A DNA stretch of 32,423 nucleotides, from the IMG/VR virus record IMGVR_UViG_3300009177_000083, positions 1 through 32,423 of that record; one strand, 5' to 3'. Position 1 is the stretch's first letter; the number at the start of each line of letters is the position of its first letter. Both the position numbers and the translations under genes were made by a program. Origin of the DNA: a virus. The notes beneath the pieces are model-generated. The model made no database searches and was not told where the DNA came from. It saw only the letters and a list, made by a program, of their open reading frames with translations. Positions 11,301 through 16,729 of the stretch are shown here, piece after piece.

Positions 11301-11503
11301 CCCATGCTCGTTCCCATTCCAAGAATCTTTTCCGTCACTCCCCCAAATAACCCGGCCATCTTCCCCAACTCGCCCTCGACTTGAGTTGTGGCCTGTTGCG
11401 CCGCCGTCCCAATCCCCGCCATGGCTCCGCTCACGTCTTGCAACACACGGACCGATCCCCCGGACGTGATTTCGATGCGGACGGAGACGACTTGTTCAGC
11501 CAT
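5390..11503 (-). CDS. Tail tape measure protein
   Basis: 2037 residues, by far the longest complete gene here, lying just downstream of the tail chaperone pair, the classic tape measure position. Long Ala/Gln/Glu-rich helical stretches (about residues 560-930 and 1500-1950) suggest coiled coil. Hydrophobic Gly/Ala segments occur near 50-95 (SMGVVGAAAAALGAAFSFVG), about 980-1010 and about 1070-1090 (PITAAFAILGTVLF). Tape measure proteins set tail length and line the tail lumen before DNA ejection. At the usual 0.15 nm per residue this length predicts a tail of roughly 300 nm, which is long. No lytic enzyme motif was recognised. The ATG lies 2 nt after the chaperone fusion stop. The last codons contain an operator-like half-site (5398-5406). 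Confidence 0.93.
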   Translation of the reverse strand: MAEQVVSVRIEITSGGSVRVLQDVSGAMAGIGTAAQQATTQVEGELGKMAGLFGGVTEKILGMGTSMGVVGAAAAALGAAFSFVGGLAALKAMAEQSINLADSLEQSTIAIAATLQATTELRDASGQLLAPAQAWTQNLGEAAKLQERILDLNAQTLGSAKDLRDVYQAVATFSRGQVATQEQLLTLSQGVLNVGKLQGLSGEMLVAEVRQMFELNSAMGQRILPAIHITNLEDARTWKQKGDYVQELITRMEVYKTLADASSQSFDAIKSTVESFTQALQAQTFGGVFSAFKELLIGAGDELKRLKQEGSNIPVNVNTEDLRKAGAILADIFDWIVKISAKTVAVVVEVGTNAANLPSEIGLTQGFVKDLQGALGETTLKLLQGAAEGAKGAWDLAKAGVLGAGAAVNFTYAELLRLNTETQKADDVSRTAWSQAERGLGLVASALVGSTKQAHEFTFALVSLGDAFNALGGIFFRTNQQLQLSTDQLKGIADATIHVLQLRRDLAAQAATITPGADVGGVLAQSLALIDAQTKQKFDLKTTAEQGVEITKAGELEKAQAYAQTADIFIANKRVEVKAEQEAAAARVAITTATSQQVIGGLQAEVATITNRIAVLALERDTETQRASLAQQKLTLEQQIARTQGDAARAQATATQQDIGLQQQQLAALRAKRAEAQAQVATTPERGLEVSKYDREITDLSAKIETERAKVIQFSTTATTEFAKIGALKAKADTDFFKALSDQAAAQAKEAKEAADAAEVTARAQQATLQNKDQLLAAQENRAQANLTLLKAEGASIEVVGEQLRVVLDLEKQRAQNELAIAQATLANAQVILAGLDSQIAKNTALIATSKARGVELDALITKQHTLNIEQSGATQSVIAAQNAVEVATEKVATAATNGQIAWSQYNQELTRTASLTKNDVGNALEQIATGLLQGTQSLGNSLADLGKGLGVKLFKGILVGKNENLDVPLIGNINSLLGGNQGGILGSIFGNGGGIAANLFGGALTGGISQTLGSGFGAEVANVFDANSTVWNLAGGAASSWFGNSLLGGLTSQLTSIFPSLGGLMGSLAPLLTNPITAAFAILGTVLFSLKDILFQPGRIATEKQSITKYFEQIFDGIDFKTFKEKQVAAAFVTGKDLDASSLTLGALYAKEAGEGSTQGTIVRTGGQLLANLFDKQGLSAEQAKNKVLEAAHAMKFDLVESLTAVNGLMGQFSEHQGNNLLSLEQFRKELGDAQRNLSKYGETAGLTAKQLSEMAVAHGNTGSKIVLYTDLVAGAIDIASGFNAAVNAQSIALKLASQQFAETAIAQGSAGDAATTLAQQVKDGSVSLEEAIIQLNKFREAAGLAALSMTDFQIDPAKVEAEIQKIISLTQNLATFFEDVGKGLGESITKGISSPEVGLQFENALRSQLGAAIAGAFVTSLQETLSGSGIKDFLADFAKLVSDFGTGTITQATFESQFAALKDKYGPTIQDFKQKIMDANTAGQELLGTFGLLPDEMEKAKKKADELVDKIHGIVTAINDVVAKQFQLRIDVAGQLGSIGALSGTDAAKMKQQLLQGQFDTIDIHQSYGHVTGLQNLTDDMVAREITILGAQRDAAVGRYQAEADAINTALQKEIDAINKNATVRQDAIKADFDARKDALKDEADQLQETKDRAQDLYSAQLESLKTLLQVAQDFAGAAKDAQKASDSLVTGANSALSKPEQALFLQQQEALIRNQLGSAARGDRPELIRSLVENLQLQLTSSPYQISSLDYFRKFTATIQQIAELQTAAQVEADRIPDLTNRILDTQLAQKLYVASIDAQIKQAHVENQALSKALSAEEKAATKAAADAAAAAVVAAQDRAKTEIAGVSARIASEIVTLGSLETILLGEQQKRLLEQKAVAEAQLVEMVGADQAAKLLASGNDAQIVLLAGVQQALVSIDNHLLTFLQGGTVTGGGSVVTTSENPGEGRDVPGLLTRTPPVRDTRAYSYGTDVFGQPTAVHINVPNVTVNTNGTPEDAAAAGHVVWKQIRDNAVQEIEQRGPLAVAVTRLTQGK

Positions 11504-11505
11504 AG

Positions 11506-12431
11506 TTAGTTCACTTCTTGTGAATCGTCATCAAAGGGGGTATTAAGCGCATCCGCAATTTCTCCCACCCACGACAACAATTCTTCCCCGTCAGATTGGG
11601 GAATCGCCAGAAACCAACACGCCTCACGCAAGCGGGTAAGGTCGATTCCGTACCGAGTTTCTTTGCGTTCGTTCTCATAACTCGACTCCGCCAGTTGCCA
11701 AACCTTCCACAGGCGCAGCGTAAAGGCGTCAATGCGCTCAAAAAAACAGGTCGGCTGACAGCGCCAGGCCTGCCACGCATTGCTTTGACTCGCCAAATCG
11801 CAACATTCATTAGGATCAATCCCCCCCGCCCGGTCCCGTGGCCGGTCCTCTTCCCGATGCACCCGTGGACACCAGCGCGGATGTTTGATCCACGCGCCTA
11901 CGTTGCGTTGGAAGCGGGCGAAGTCCCGGAGTTTTTTCGGGCGGACATCACCTCTTGCGCTTTCTGTTCGGAAAAGTACTTTGCCGCTAACGCAACGTTG
12001 TCCCGGACCTTGTTAAAAAACATCTCCACCGTGGTCTCTCGGTAGAGGAGGAGCGCCGCTTCTTCCGAAAATGGCATCTCTCCGTCAGGATAGTCGGCGT
12101 ACCACGCCTCGGGATCAATCGTCCCCGCCCGTCCTGGTAGCATGCGAATAAAGTTGCCCAGCGTCAGCCCAGTCCAGCCCGTAAAGTTTTTCTTTACGAA
12201 CTGCACCCGGTACTTATCATTATCCGCTTCCATCTGACCCGTGCGTCCGCGTACCATGCTGGCCTCAACAATCGACTCCAGCTCGCGGCCATCAACAAAC
12301 ATACAATGCACGAAAAAGGCGGGATCAGTCTCGGAGGCCGTCAAAATTTCGACATCGACGGGGATGCCCTTACGGCTCGAATAGCGGTCAAACAGATTGG
12401 CTTTATGGTTTCCGATTCTTGGACTCTGCAT
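11506..12431 (-). CDS. Tail assembly chaperone GT fusion made by -1 frameshift
   Basis: Reading 167 codons from 12431 and slipping back one base on A AAA AAC (11931-11937), translation continues through 141 further codons to a TAA at 11506-11508, for a total of 308 residues. No stop intervenes between the slip and the downstream frame, which enters it with LRDFARFQRNVGAW. The extension is well formed (RLREACWFLAIPQSDGEELLSWVGEIADAL). The reading frame downstream of the gpG-like stop lacks a convincing start of its own. The fusion stop lies 2 nt before the tape measure ATG. In lambda, gpGT binds tape measure protein through G and recruits tail tube subunits through T. The equivalent job is inferred here. 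Confidence 0.85.
11898..12431 (-). CDS. Tail assembly chaperone (lambda gpG-like), short product
   Basis: 177 residues, between the tail tube and tape measure genes. It ends in frame 0 at a TAG 30 nt after an A AAA AAC heptamer. This is the abundant, unshifted chaperone of the G/GT system that binds tape measure protein during tail assembly and is absent from the virion (family knowledge). The mid-protein sequence (FVKKNFTGWTGLTLGNFIRMLPG; PFSEEAALLLYRETTVEMFF) is helical and acidic, as expected for gpG-like proteins. The ATG at 12431 has an AAGGA 14 nt upstream, which is far. A closer ATG (12443) opens a 12-codon out-of-frame reading frame overlapping this start, so initiation may be modulated or the true start may differ. 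Confidence 0.82.
   Translation of the reverse strand: MQSPRIGNHKANLFDRYSSRKGIPVDVEILTASETDPAFFVHCMFVDGRELESIVEASMVRGRTGQMEADNDKYRVQFVKKNFTGWTGLTLGNFIRMLPGRAGTIDPEAWYADYPDGEMPFSEEAALLLYRETTVEMFFNKVRDNVALAAKYFSEQKAQEVMSARKNSGTSPASNAT
11931..11937 (-). promoter_or_regulatory. Programmed -1 ribosomal frameshift slippery heptamer (A AAA AAC)
   Basis: On the minus strand the frame-0 codons are CGA AAA AAC TCC, giving the X XXY YYZ heptamer A AAA AAC in the right phase. Both tRNAs can re-pair after slipping one base. A short hairpin (CGGG...CCCG) begins 2 nt downstream. A stronger 8-bp stem with a CAAAC loop lies at 11875-11895, about 35 nt downstream, farther than usual for a stimulatory structure. 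A AAA AAC is among the most efficient slippery sites known in bacteria. Confidence 0.85.
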
Positions 12432-12468
12432 GGTCGCTCATTGTCCTTTCCTCACACGCGGGGGTCTC

Positions 12469-12484
12469 GTGGTGTCAACACCAC
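12469..12484. promoter_or_regulatory. Operator-like perfect palindrome GTGGTGT-CA-ACACCAC
   Basis: A perfect 7+2+7 inverted repeat occupying much of the 56-bp gap between the tail tube stop (12488) and the chaperone ATG (12431). It belongs to the dispersed GTTGTGT-NN-ACACAAC family. The third position of each arm is exchanged symmetrically (T to G, with A to C opposite). It contains TTGACA on the minus strand, but no -10 element follows at a normal distance, so it is not a promoter. Confidence 0.6.
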
Positions 12485-12487
12485 GTA

Positions 12488-13441
12488 TTAATCCATCAAA
12501 ATCGACAATTCCGCATCGTCGGTTTGATGCTGCACGTTGTATGTGAGATCAAACGTGCGCAGCTGCTCGTTCTCTCCGTAGGGGTTGTCAATCGGTTGCG
12601 CCGTGGGAAAACTAAACTTGACCCGATTCCCGCTCGCCGTCCCGACTTGAAACGCCACGGCATGCACCGCGTTATCTTTGTAAATATCGTTGAAGTAGTT
12701 GCGCAGCGCGGTGTCGACTTCCACGACCATGTTGAGCGGCGGCGCCCGAGACGCAATGAAGAGGCCCTTCATGGCATTGGCCGCATTCGCATCGCGTCGT
12801 TCCGCAATCTGGACCCCAAAGGTAAAGCGGAAACTTTTGAGGACGACGGTTTCTGTGGCAATCGTACACGCCGCACTCTTGAACGAGGGCGCTTTATCGA
12901 GTTCAAACGTTTGGGAGGGAATCGCTACGACGGTGGGATCAATGTACAACCCCCGCATCTCAAACGTGACCTTGCAGTATTCACCCGCCGCGGCTTCCAT
13001 CGTGAACGTGCCCTGCGCATCGGGCATCTGATGCCGAAAGCCGTCCAGGTAAATATCCAACCCCACCGATTCAAAGGCAGACGAACGCGGCGTATAGGTA
13101 ATCGTATTCGCGGTTCCATCGACCGCCTCCAGCATGCCGCACGCACGCATGAGCCGCCCGAACCGCCACGGGATCGGCGCGGTCACATTGGTAATATCTT
13201 CTGGTCCCTGTAAATAGGTCACCCCGGTAAAAATATTGATGACCCGCCCCATAGAATCTTTCCGCTTCGTGAGTGACGGGCGGATCGGCTGAATCTGTTG
13301 CCGCTGCCCATCAATCTTGAGCGGGTTGGTGTTCTCATACATCAGCAGCGCATCGGTCGCTTGACTCAGGGTCGGCATGGCCCCCGGCGTCGTCGTGATG
13401 GCCGCTGCTACGCCAATTTTCTTTCCACTACTTGAGGCCAT
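12488..13441 (-). CDS. Major tail (tube) protein
   Basis: 317 residues, beta-rich, directly upstream of the tail chaperone pair, which is the usual place of the siphophage tail tube gene. The sequence has the look of phage tail tube proteins: an N-terminal segment of short strands (GVAAAITTTPGAM), a domain start with TNVTAPIPWRFGRLMRACGM, and long central strands (ESVGLDIYLDGFRHQMPDAQGTFTMEAAAGEYCKVTFEMRGLY). It ends with strands typical of tube subunits (VKFSFPTAQP; RTFDLTYNVQ). Tube subunits form stacked hexameric rings around the tape measure. It follows a 182-bp gap with an operator-like palindrome and hairpins, consistent with separate control of this abundant protein. The identification rests on position plus general sequence character. 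Confidence 0.8.
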   Translation of the reverse strand: MASSSGKKIGVAAAITTTPGAMPTLSQATDALLMYENTNPLKIDGQRQQIQPIRPSLTKRKDSMGRVINIFTGVTYLQGPEDITNVTAPIPWRFGRLMRACGMLEAVDGTANTITYTPRSSAFESVGLDIYLDGFRHQMPDAQGTFTMEAAAGEYCKVTFEMRGLYIDPTVVAIPSQTFELDKAPSFKSAACTIATETVVLKSFRFTFGVQIAERRDANAANAMKGLFIASRAPPLNMVVEVDTALRNYFNDIYKDNAVHAVAFQVGTASGNRVKFSFPTAQPIDNPYGENEQLRTFDLTYNVQHQTDDAELSILMD

Positions 13442-13508
13442 AGCTGTCTCCTCTGTCGTTCGGGCGGCGGCGCACGGTGCCGGTTAAGGGGGAAGGGGAA
13501 TCCCGGCA

Positions 13509-13540
13509 TGAGAAGAACAGTATCGATTCCATTCTTCTCA
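13509..13540 (-). repeat. Inverted repeat (9-bp arms) upstream of tail tube gene
   Basis: TGAGAAGAA and its complement flank a 14-nt spacer containing ATCGAT. It lies in the 182-bp non-coding gap 13442-13623, about 70 nt upstream of the tail tube ATG. A second smaller repeat (GTCAC...GTGAC) follows immediately. No T-tract follows on the minus strand, so it is not a classical terminator. It may be a leader hairpin or binding site. A 34-codon frame (MESILFFSC...) crosses it but has no ribosome binding site. Confidence 0.45.
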
Positions 13541-13583
13541 CGTCACACGCCGTGACATTTCGGTGACGCTGCCGGGGGCCTGA

Positions 13584-13605
13584 CCTGTTGTGTGAACACA
13601 ACAGG
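13584..13605. promoter_or_regulatory. Operator-like perfect palindrome, 10-nt arms CCTGTTGTGT around GA
   Basis: The longest member of the dispersed inverted-repeat family: arms CCTGTTGTGT and the exact complement with a 2-bp centre, giving 22 bp of perfect dyad symmetry. It sits in the non-coding gap after the tail terminator gene stop (13624) and 143 nt upstream of the tail tube ATG. As RNA it would form a 9-bp stem with a UUCA loop. No T-tract of a terminator follows on the minus strand, and the A-rich sequence on its other side precedes it in transcription order. Confidence 0.6.
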
Positions 13606-13623
13606 AAATAATAAAACAAAAAG

Positions 13624-14112
13624 TTAGACGGGCCGGGCCGGGTCTCCTTCGCGGTGTCGGTATTCCACAACAAAGGTGATCGATCCTTCGAGCCGATTAT
13701 CCAAAATTTCTGACACCGTTTTGTAACTTCGCAGCGGGTTGATACGCACCTGTACCCCGCCGATTTGCTGCTCATCACGCGTCATCATCGCTTTGTGGAG
13801 GTCATGGAGAATTTCATTCCCCAATGTCGCCACCGTATCTGCATCAACATCGGTCATCTGAAACACGACGCTGGTCTCTAATCGACAGCCGGTAAAACCA
13901 GCCGGAGTGGTTGCCCCACTCGCCCCCGCCACCTCATACGTTTCCTCCCCTTCCACCATCTGTAGGGTGTACGCGGCTTCCATCGTTTCCGTCGAAATTG
14001 ACTTACGCCCCACCAATGATGGGGTGTGAAAATATTCCGTCCCAGCAGTCATCGTGGTCAATGTCGTTACGAGGTCCACAAGTATCAATTCCCTAATGGG
14101 GGTCGCGGGCAT
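13624..14112 (-). CDS. Tail terminator / tail completion protein candidate
   Basis: 162 residues. The ATG shares one base with the stop of the gp10-like gene (TAATG), so translation is coupled. Size and position between the gp10-like protein and the tail tube fit a gpU-like tail terminator, which caps the tube at the head-proximal end. The N-terminus (IRELILVDLVTTLTTMTAGTEYFHTPSLVGR) has the helix followed by an aromatic/Pro turn seen in such proteins. A long helix (ATLGNEILHDLHKAMM) and C-terminal strands (EGSITFVVEYRHREGDPARPV) match the alpha/beta layout of that family. The call is by position and shape, with no invariant catalytic residues to check. The stop is followed by an A/T-rich stretch and the operator-like repeat at 13584. 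Confidence 0.65.
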   Translation of the reverse strand: MPATPIRELILVDLVTTLTTMTAGTEYFHTPSLVGRKSISTETMEAAYTLQMVEGEETYEVAGASGATTPAGFTGCRLETSVVFQMTDVDADTVATLGNEILHDLHKAMMTRDEQQIGGVQVRINPLRSYKTVSEILDNRLEGSITFVVEYRHREGDPARPV

Positions 14113-14711
14113 TAGTTCAACACCAGTTCGTTGCGTATCAGTTGCGCAATATCCGCTTCTACTGCGCGTATCGTTTGATCTTTCGGGCCGGTAAAAAAGT
14201 CGCGCTTCGGTATCCGCACTTCCCGCTTCAACACAAAGAGCGGTTCAATGCCGCCCGGACGTTTTCGCACCAAGAGGAGGTTGCCGCGCTTTGATCTGAT
14301 GAAGAACGAATTCGGCACCGACCGCGCAGTTCCACGCGCGACACCTGCCGAGGTCAACATCGCGGGTAACGGAATCGTGAGCCACTGTCCGTGCGTCGGT
14401 CGGAGTACACCGCCGCTCATGTGGATCATGCTATATTTTAGTGCAGGCCCTTGTTTGATAATCCCGACTCTGCCCGTGACCTTCTCCGCCCCTTGCTGCA
14501 GCTCCCAGCCGACCGCCCGAGCGAGATTTCCGGTCCGTCGATGAAGTACCGCTCCCGTCAAATTGTACGTCGTCGCATTGGCCCCTTCGATCAACCGCCT
14601 TTTGAATTGGGGACTGTAGGCCGCGACCAGTCCAGACTGTGCCTTGACCTGCATCGTCGTGGCAAATGCCTGCAACTGTTTGACATCAATGGTGATCGTA
14701 AAATCCGCCAT
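14112..14711 (-). CDS. HK97 gp10-like head-tail joining protein
   Basis: 199 residues from the ATG at 14711 (MADFTITIDVKQLQAF). The frame is open further upstream, but that part overlaps the exported-protein gene and looks non-coding, so the later start is preferred. The N-terminal helix pattern (LKVF-like 'VKQLQAFATTM', then 'FKRRLIEGANATTYNLTGAVLHRRTGNLARAVGW') matches the gp10-like family: many are basic, carry a 'TGNL.R.' turn and end with a helix for oligomerisation (IRAVEADIAQLIRNELVLN). The protein joins neck and tail (family knowledge). Its last codons (GGTGTTGAAC) resemble an operator half-site and overlap the next start. Confidence 0.65.
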   Translation of the reverse strand: MADFTITIDVKQLQAFATTMQVKAQSGLVAAYSPQFKRRLIEGANATTYNLTGAVLHRRTGNLARAVGWELQQGAEKVTGRVGIIKQGPALKYSMIHMSGGVLRPTHGQWLTIPLPAMLTSAGVARGTARSVPNSFFIRSKRGNLLLVRKRPGGIEPLFVLKREVRIPKRDFFTGPKDQTIRAVEADIAQLIRNELVLN

Positions 14712-14721
14712 AACATCACTT

Positions 14722-15105
14722 TTAGTTAGGATCTCTCCAGTTAATGACGACTGGGGTAGAACCACTCTCCAGCAGCGAACACACCTGCCCTTCCCAGCCA
14801 TAAATGCGCACCGGCCATTCGTAGGCCTGTCCTGGCGGAATACACGGCGCAAACAGCGCGGGATTGGTGATCGTAGAACAGGCCGTGCCGTTATCGACGA
14901 ACCCAAAGCAGACGGACCCTGCGGCATTCGCGGGGACGGACACTTTGAGATTTTGTCGAATTTTATTGGTCACCTGGACCCCTGACGTGCTACTGGAAAC
15001 CGTGACTTGCCCGCCCCGAGATCCTGAATTTTCGAGATCGAGCGCCCAGGCCGGACAGCCCCCAAACAGCACGGACAACACAAGCAGTATGACAATATGT
15101 TTCAT
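14722..15105 (-). CDS. Exported cysteine-containing protein of unknown function in the neck gene cluster
   Basis: 127 residues with a clear Sec-type signal peptide: MKH, a hydrophobic core (IVILLVLSVLFGG), and an AWA cleavage-like site at about residues 19-21. A cysteine at residue 17 preceded by FGG gives a weak lipobox, so lipoprotein processing is possible but not well supported. The mature part is small, beta-rich and carries four cysteines (VCFGF, TACST, APCIPP, QVCSLL) that could pair. It lies between the connector and gp10-like genes in the same direction, 9 and 10 nt from its neighbours. Nothing in virion assembly needs a signal peptide here. A surface or superinfection-exclusion role is a guess, and I do not recognise the family. 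Confidence 0.7.
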   Translation of the reverse strand: MKHIVILLVLSVLFGGCPAWALDLENSGSRGGQVTVSSSTSGVQVTNKIRQNLKVSVPANAAGSVCFGFVDNGTACSTITNPALFAPCIPPGQAYEWPVRIYGWEGQVCSLLESGSTPVVINWRDPN

Positions 15106-15114
15106 AGGGGTCCC

Positions 15115-15729
15115 TCAGAAGACATGCCGCACAAAGGGGGCGAGCAATTCCAATACTTGCGGTAAATAGACGGATGGACTGAACATCGACACACTGCCCG
15201 AGGCGGCACTTTCCGCATTCACGCCTAATCTGTTGCGCCCCTGATACACAAAGGCGCTCTGAATCGCGCACGCGAGGTTCAGCGAACTCGGAATCATGGT
15301 GTCGTCTTGAATCAAGCCGCCGGTATAGGTCACCTTGATATGGCCATACCCCCCTGGCCAGCCTGCCCCAGACCGCAACATCACCATCGGAAGTCCGGTC
15401 GGATCAATCACAAGATCGGTCGCCGCTACTTTACTGGGAGTGTCCCACGTGTAGCCAGAATCGATCCACACCTCGGCGGTAGTGATCGGATACGCATGTA
15501 AAAAAAGCCGCTGGCTATTCCCGTCACTGGAAAGATATTCTGTATACTCTTGCAAAGGAAACACCCGATTGGTGACCGCTTCAAATCCTGTGAGTATTTG
15601 CGGATCACCTGTCCCTGATAGTGCCCCGATGATCGCAGCCAAAATGCCATCGTCACTTTCCGAATTCACCATTCCCTTCAGAAACGAGGCTCGAACAAAA
15701 GCCGGGGTTGTTAACGCAATCGCAGTCAC
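15115..15729 (-). CDS. Head-tail connector protein (HK97 gp6-like)
   Basis: 204 residues. The layout matches gp6-like DNA-packaging/connector proteins: helical N-terminus (ASFLKGMVNSESDDGILAAIIGALS), a Phe/Val-rich strand region (FEAVTNRVFPLQEYTEYLSSDGNSQRLFLHAYPI), and the common 'GWPGGYGHIKVTYTGGL' strand. A C-terminal helix with 'PSSLNLACAIQSAFVYQGRNRLGV' follows, where family members have the 'P..l..A....a...y..r...g' pattern. Such proteins form a ring under the portal and start the neck. It is placed downstream of the capsid gene, as expected. The ATG is 9 nt after the previous stop. Confidence 0.8.
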   Translation of the reverse strand: MTAIALTTPAFVRASFLKGMVNSESDDGILAAIIGALSGTGDPQILTGFEAVTNRVFPLQEYTEYLSSDGNSQRLFLHAYPITTAEVWIDSGYTWDTPSKVAATDLVIDPTGLPMVMLRSGAGWPGGYGHIKVTYTGGLIQDDTMIPSSLNLACAIQSAFVYQGRNRLGVNAESAASGSVSMFSPSVYLPQVLELLAPFVRHVF

Positions 15730-15738
15730 ACTCTGTTC

Positions 15739-16335
15739 CTAACACAACGCATCTTCGACCGGAGCGACACTCACTCTCGGCCCATTCATAAAGGGGGCTG
15801 GCGGAATCGGCGGCGGAAACGACGGCAGCCGTCCACGAATCGGTGCAAACTCATTGTGTGGGACTTCGCGCCAGACATCGTCTTTCCCTGCGGGATGCAC
15901 GGGCGTCTCGGGTGGCGTCACAGGCGCCAGTTGCGCTGACTCCTGTACTTGTGGAGGAAGATGCTGCCATTCTTCTCGCACATCTCGAAAGGTCGCGCCC
16001 TGTTGTCGCTGCGTTTCCGCATAGGACGTTTGTAATCCGGCCAGTCCATCCGGGGTCGGCCGCTGTACGAACTCTTCTAACGCACGAATCCGTTGCTGCA
16101 ACACCTCAAACAGTTCCTGCTGATCTCGGACGACATCCGCCAGCCGGTCCACGTCCTCACTCAGCTTGCTATTGCTGACCATCAGCCCGTCCCGTTCAAA
16201 CGTCAATCCGTGATTCGTCACCCGGAGTTTCTTCACCTCTTCCAGCAGGTGAGCCACGGTGGAGACAAACTCCCGGCCCTTCTCCGCCGTCACCTTGAGA
16301 TCCGCATTGATGTCGGTCACTGGCTGTTCCATCAT
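15739..16335 (-). CDS. Coiled-coil and proline-rich protein of unknown function
   Basis: 198 residues. Residues about 8-95 form a long charged helical region with heptad character (GREFVSTVAHLLEEVKKLRVTN; LSEDVDRLADVVRDQQELFEVLQQRIRALEEF). Residues about 95-150 are Gln-rich, and the C-terminus is strongly proline-rich (RLPSFPPPIPPAPF). It follows the 16338 gene with 2 nt between them, so the two are co-translated. Its place between the major capsid and connector genes suggests a head-associated or assembly helper protein, but I recognise no family. Two start ATGs are adjacent (16335 and 16332). Confidence 0.55.
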   Translation of the reverse strand: MMEQPVTDINADLKVTAEKGREFVSTVAHLLEEVKKLRVTNHGLTFERDGLMVSNSKLSEDVDRLADVVRDQQELFEVLQQRIRALEEFVQRPTPDGLAGLQTSYAETQRQQGATFRDVREEWQHLPPQVQESAQLAPVTPPETPVHPAGKDDVWREVPHNEFAPIRGRLPSFPPPIPPAPFMNGPRVSVAPVEDALC

Positions 16336-16337
16336 GG

Positions 16338-16637
16338 TTATTCTTTCCGCACAGGGGGGTGCTCGTGACGCAGCTTCTCAAAATCGTGCGCGGTCCCGAT
16401 CTTCTTGAGAAACTCTTTCCCAAACGCGGCGGCTTCGGCGTCATCCAAGAGACACACCTCGCCCTCGACAAACCGCCCGACACTGGTCATGATCACCCGC
16501 CCGCGTCCCATCACCTCATAGGTACTCTGCGGCAAGTCCGGCTCTGGGACGACCGGGGGCGGCGGTTGTCCAGCAATCGGCTTCGGTGGCTCCACATGCG
16601 ATTGTGGTCCGGGGAATGGTTTGTTCGCGTCAGCCAT
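16338..16637 (-). CDS. Small proline-rich protein of unknown function
   Basis: 99 residues with a proline-rich N-terminal 40 residues (PFPGPQSHVEPPKPIAGQPP) and a compact C-terminal part (GRVIMTSVGRFVEGEVCLLDDAEAAAFGKEFLKKIG) that looks like a small folded domain. 'GRFVEGEVCLLDDAEAAAF' resembles short phage capsid-adjacent proteins that carry a turn-helix after a beta pair, but I cannot name a family. GGAG of the ribosome site is 9 nt upstream of the ATG. A perfect GTTGTGT half-site of the dispersed repeat family (16651-16657) sits 14 nt upstream. Two large palindromes separate it from the capsid gene. Confidence 0.55.
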   Translation of the reverse strand: MADANKPFPGPQSHVEPPKPIAGQPPPPVVPEPDLPQSTYEVMGRGRVIMTSVGRFVEGEVCLLDDAEAAAFGKEFLKKIGTAHDFEKLRHEHPPVRKE

Positions 16638-16660
16638 ATCCTCACTCCTTGTTGTGTTCT

Positions 16661-16686
16661 GGGAGAGGTCCTGCAGGACCTCTCCC
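16661..16686 (-). repeat. Perfect 26-nt palindrome with TGCA loop, second of two behind capsid gene
   Basis: Arms GGGAGAGGTCC flank TGCA. As RNA this is an 11-bp GC-rich stem with a UGCA tetraloop. It lies 8 nt from the larger palindrome at 16695 and ahead of the 16637 gene start. No T-tract follows, so it is not a standard rho-independent terminator. An mRNA stabiliser, processing site or expression step-down after the capsid gene is plausible. Confidence 0.6.
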
Positions 16687-16694
16687 TACTTACC

Positions 16695-16722
16695 CATGCG
16701 GGCTTCTGCAGAAGCCCGCATG
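16695..16722 (-). repeat. Perfect 28-nt palindrome with TGCA loop, directly after capsid gene stop
   Basis: Arms CATGCGGGCTTC flank TGCA, giving a 12-bp RNA stem with the same UGCA loop as the neighbouring 26-nt palindrome. It begins 7 nt after the capsid TAA in transcription order. It has no downstream T-tract. Two tandem, unrelated-sequence but identical-loop hairpins behind the most highly expressed gene suggest selection on structure. Confidence 0.6.
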
Positions 16723-16729
16723 AGAAGGG

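Noticed and set aside
13428-13545. 34-codon frame across the hairpins before the tail tube gene
   Set aside because: No ribosome site, overlaps structured DNA and the next gene's start.
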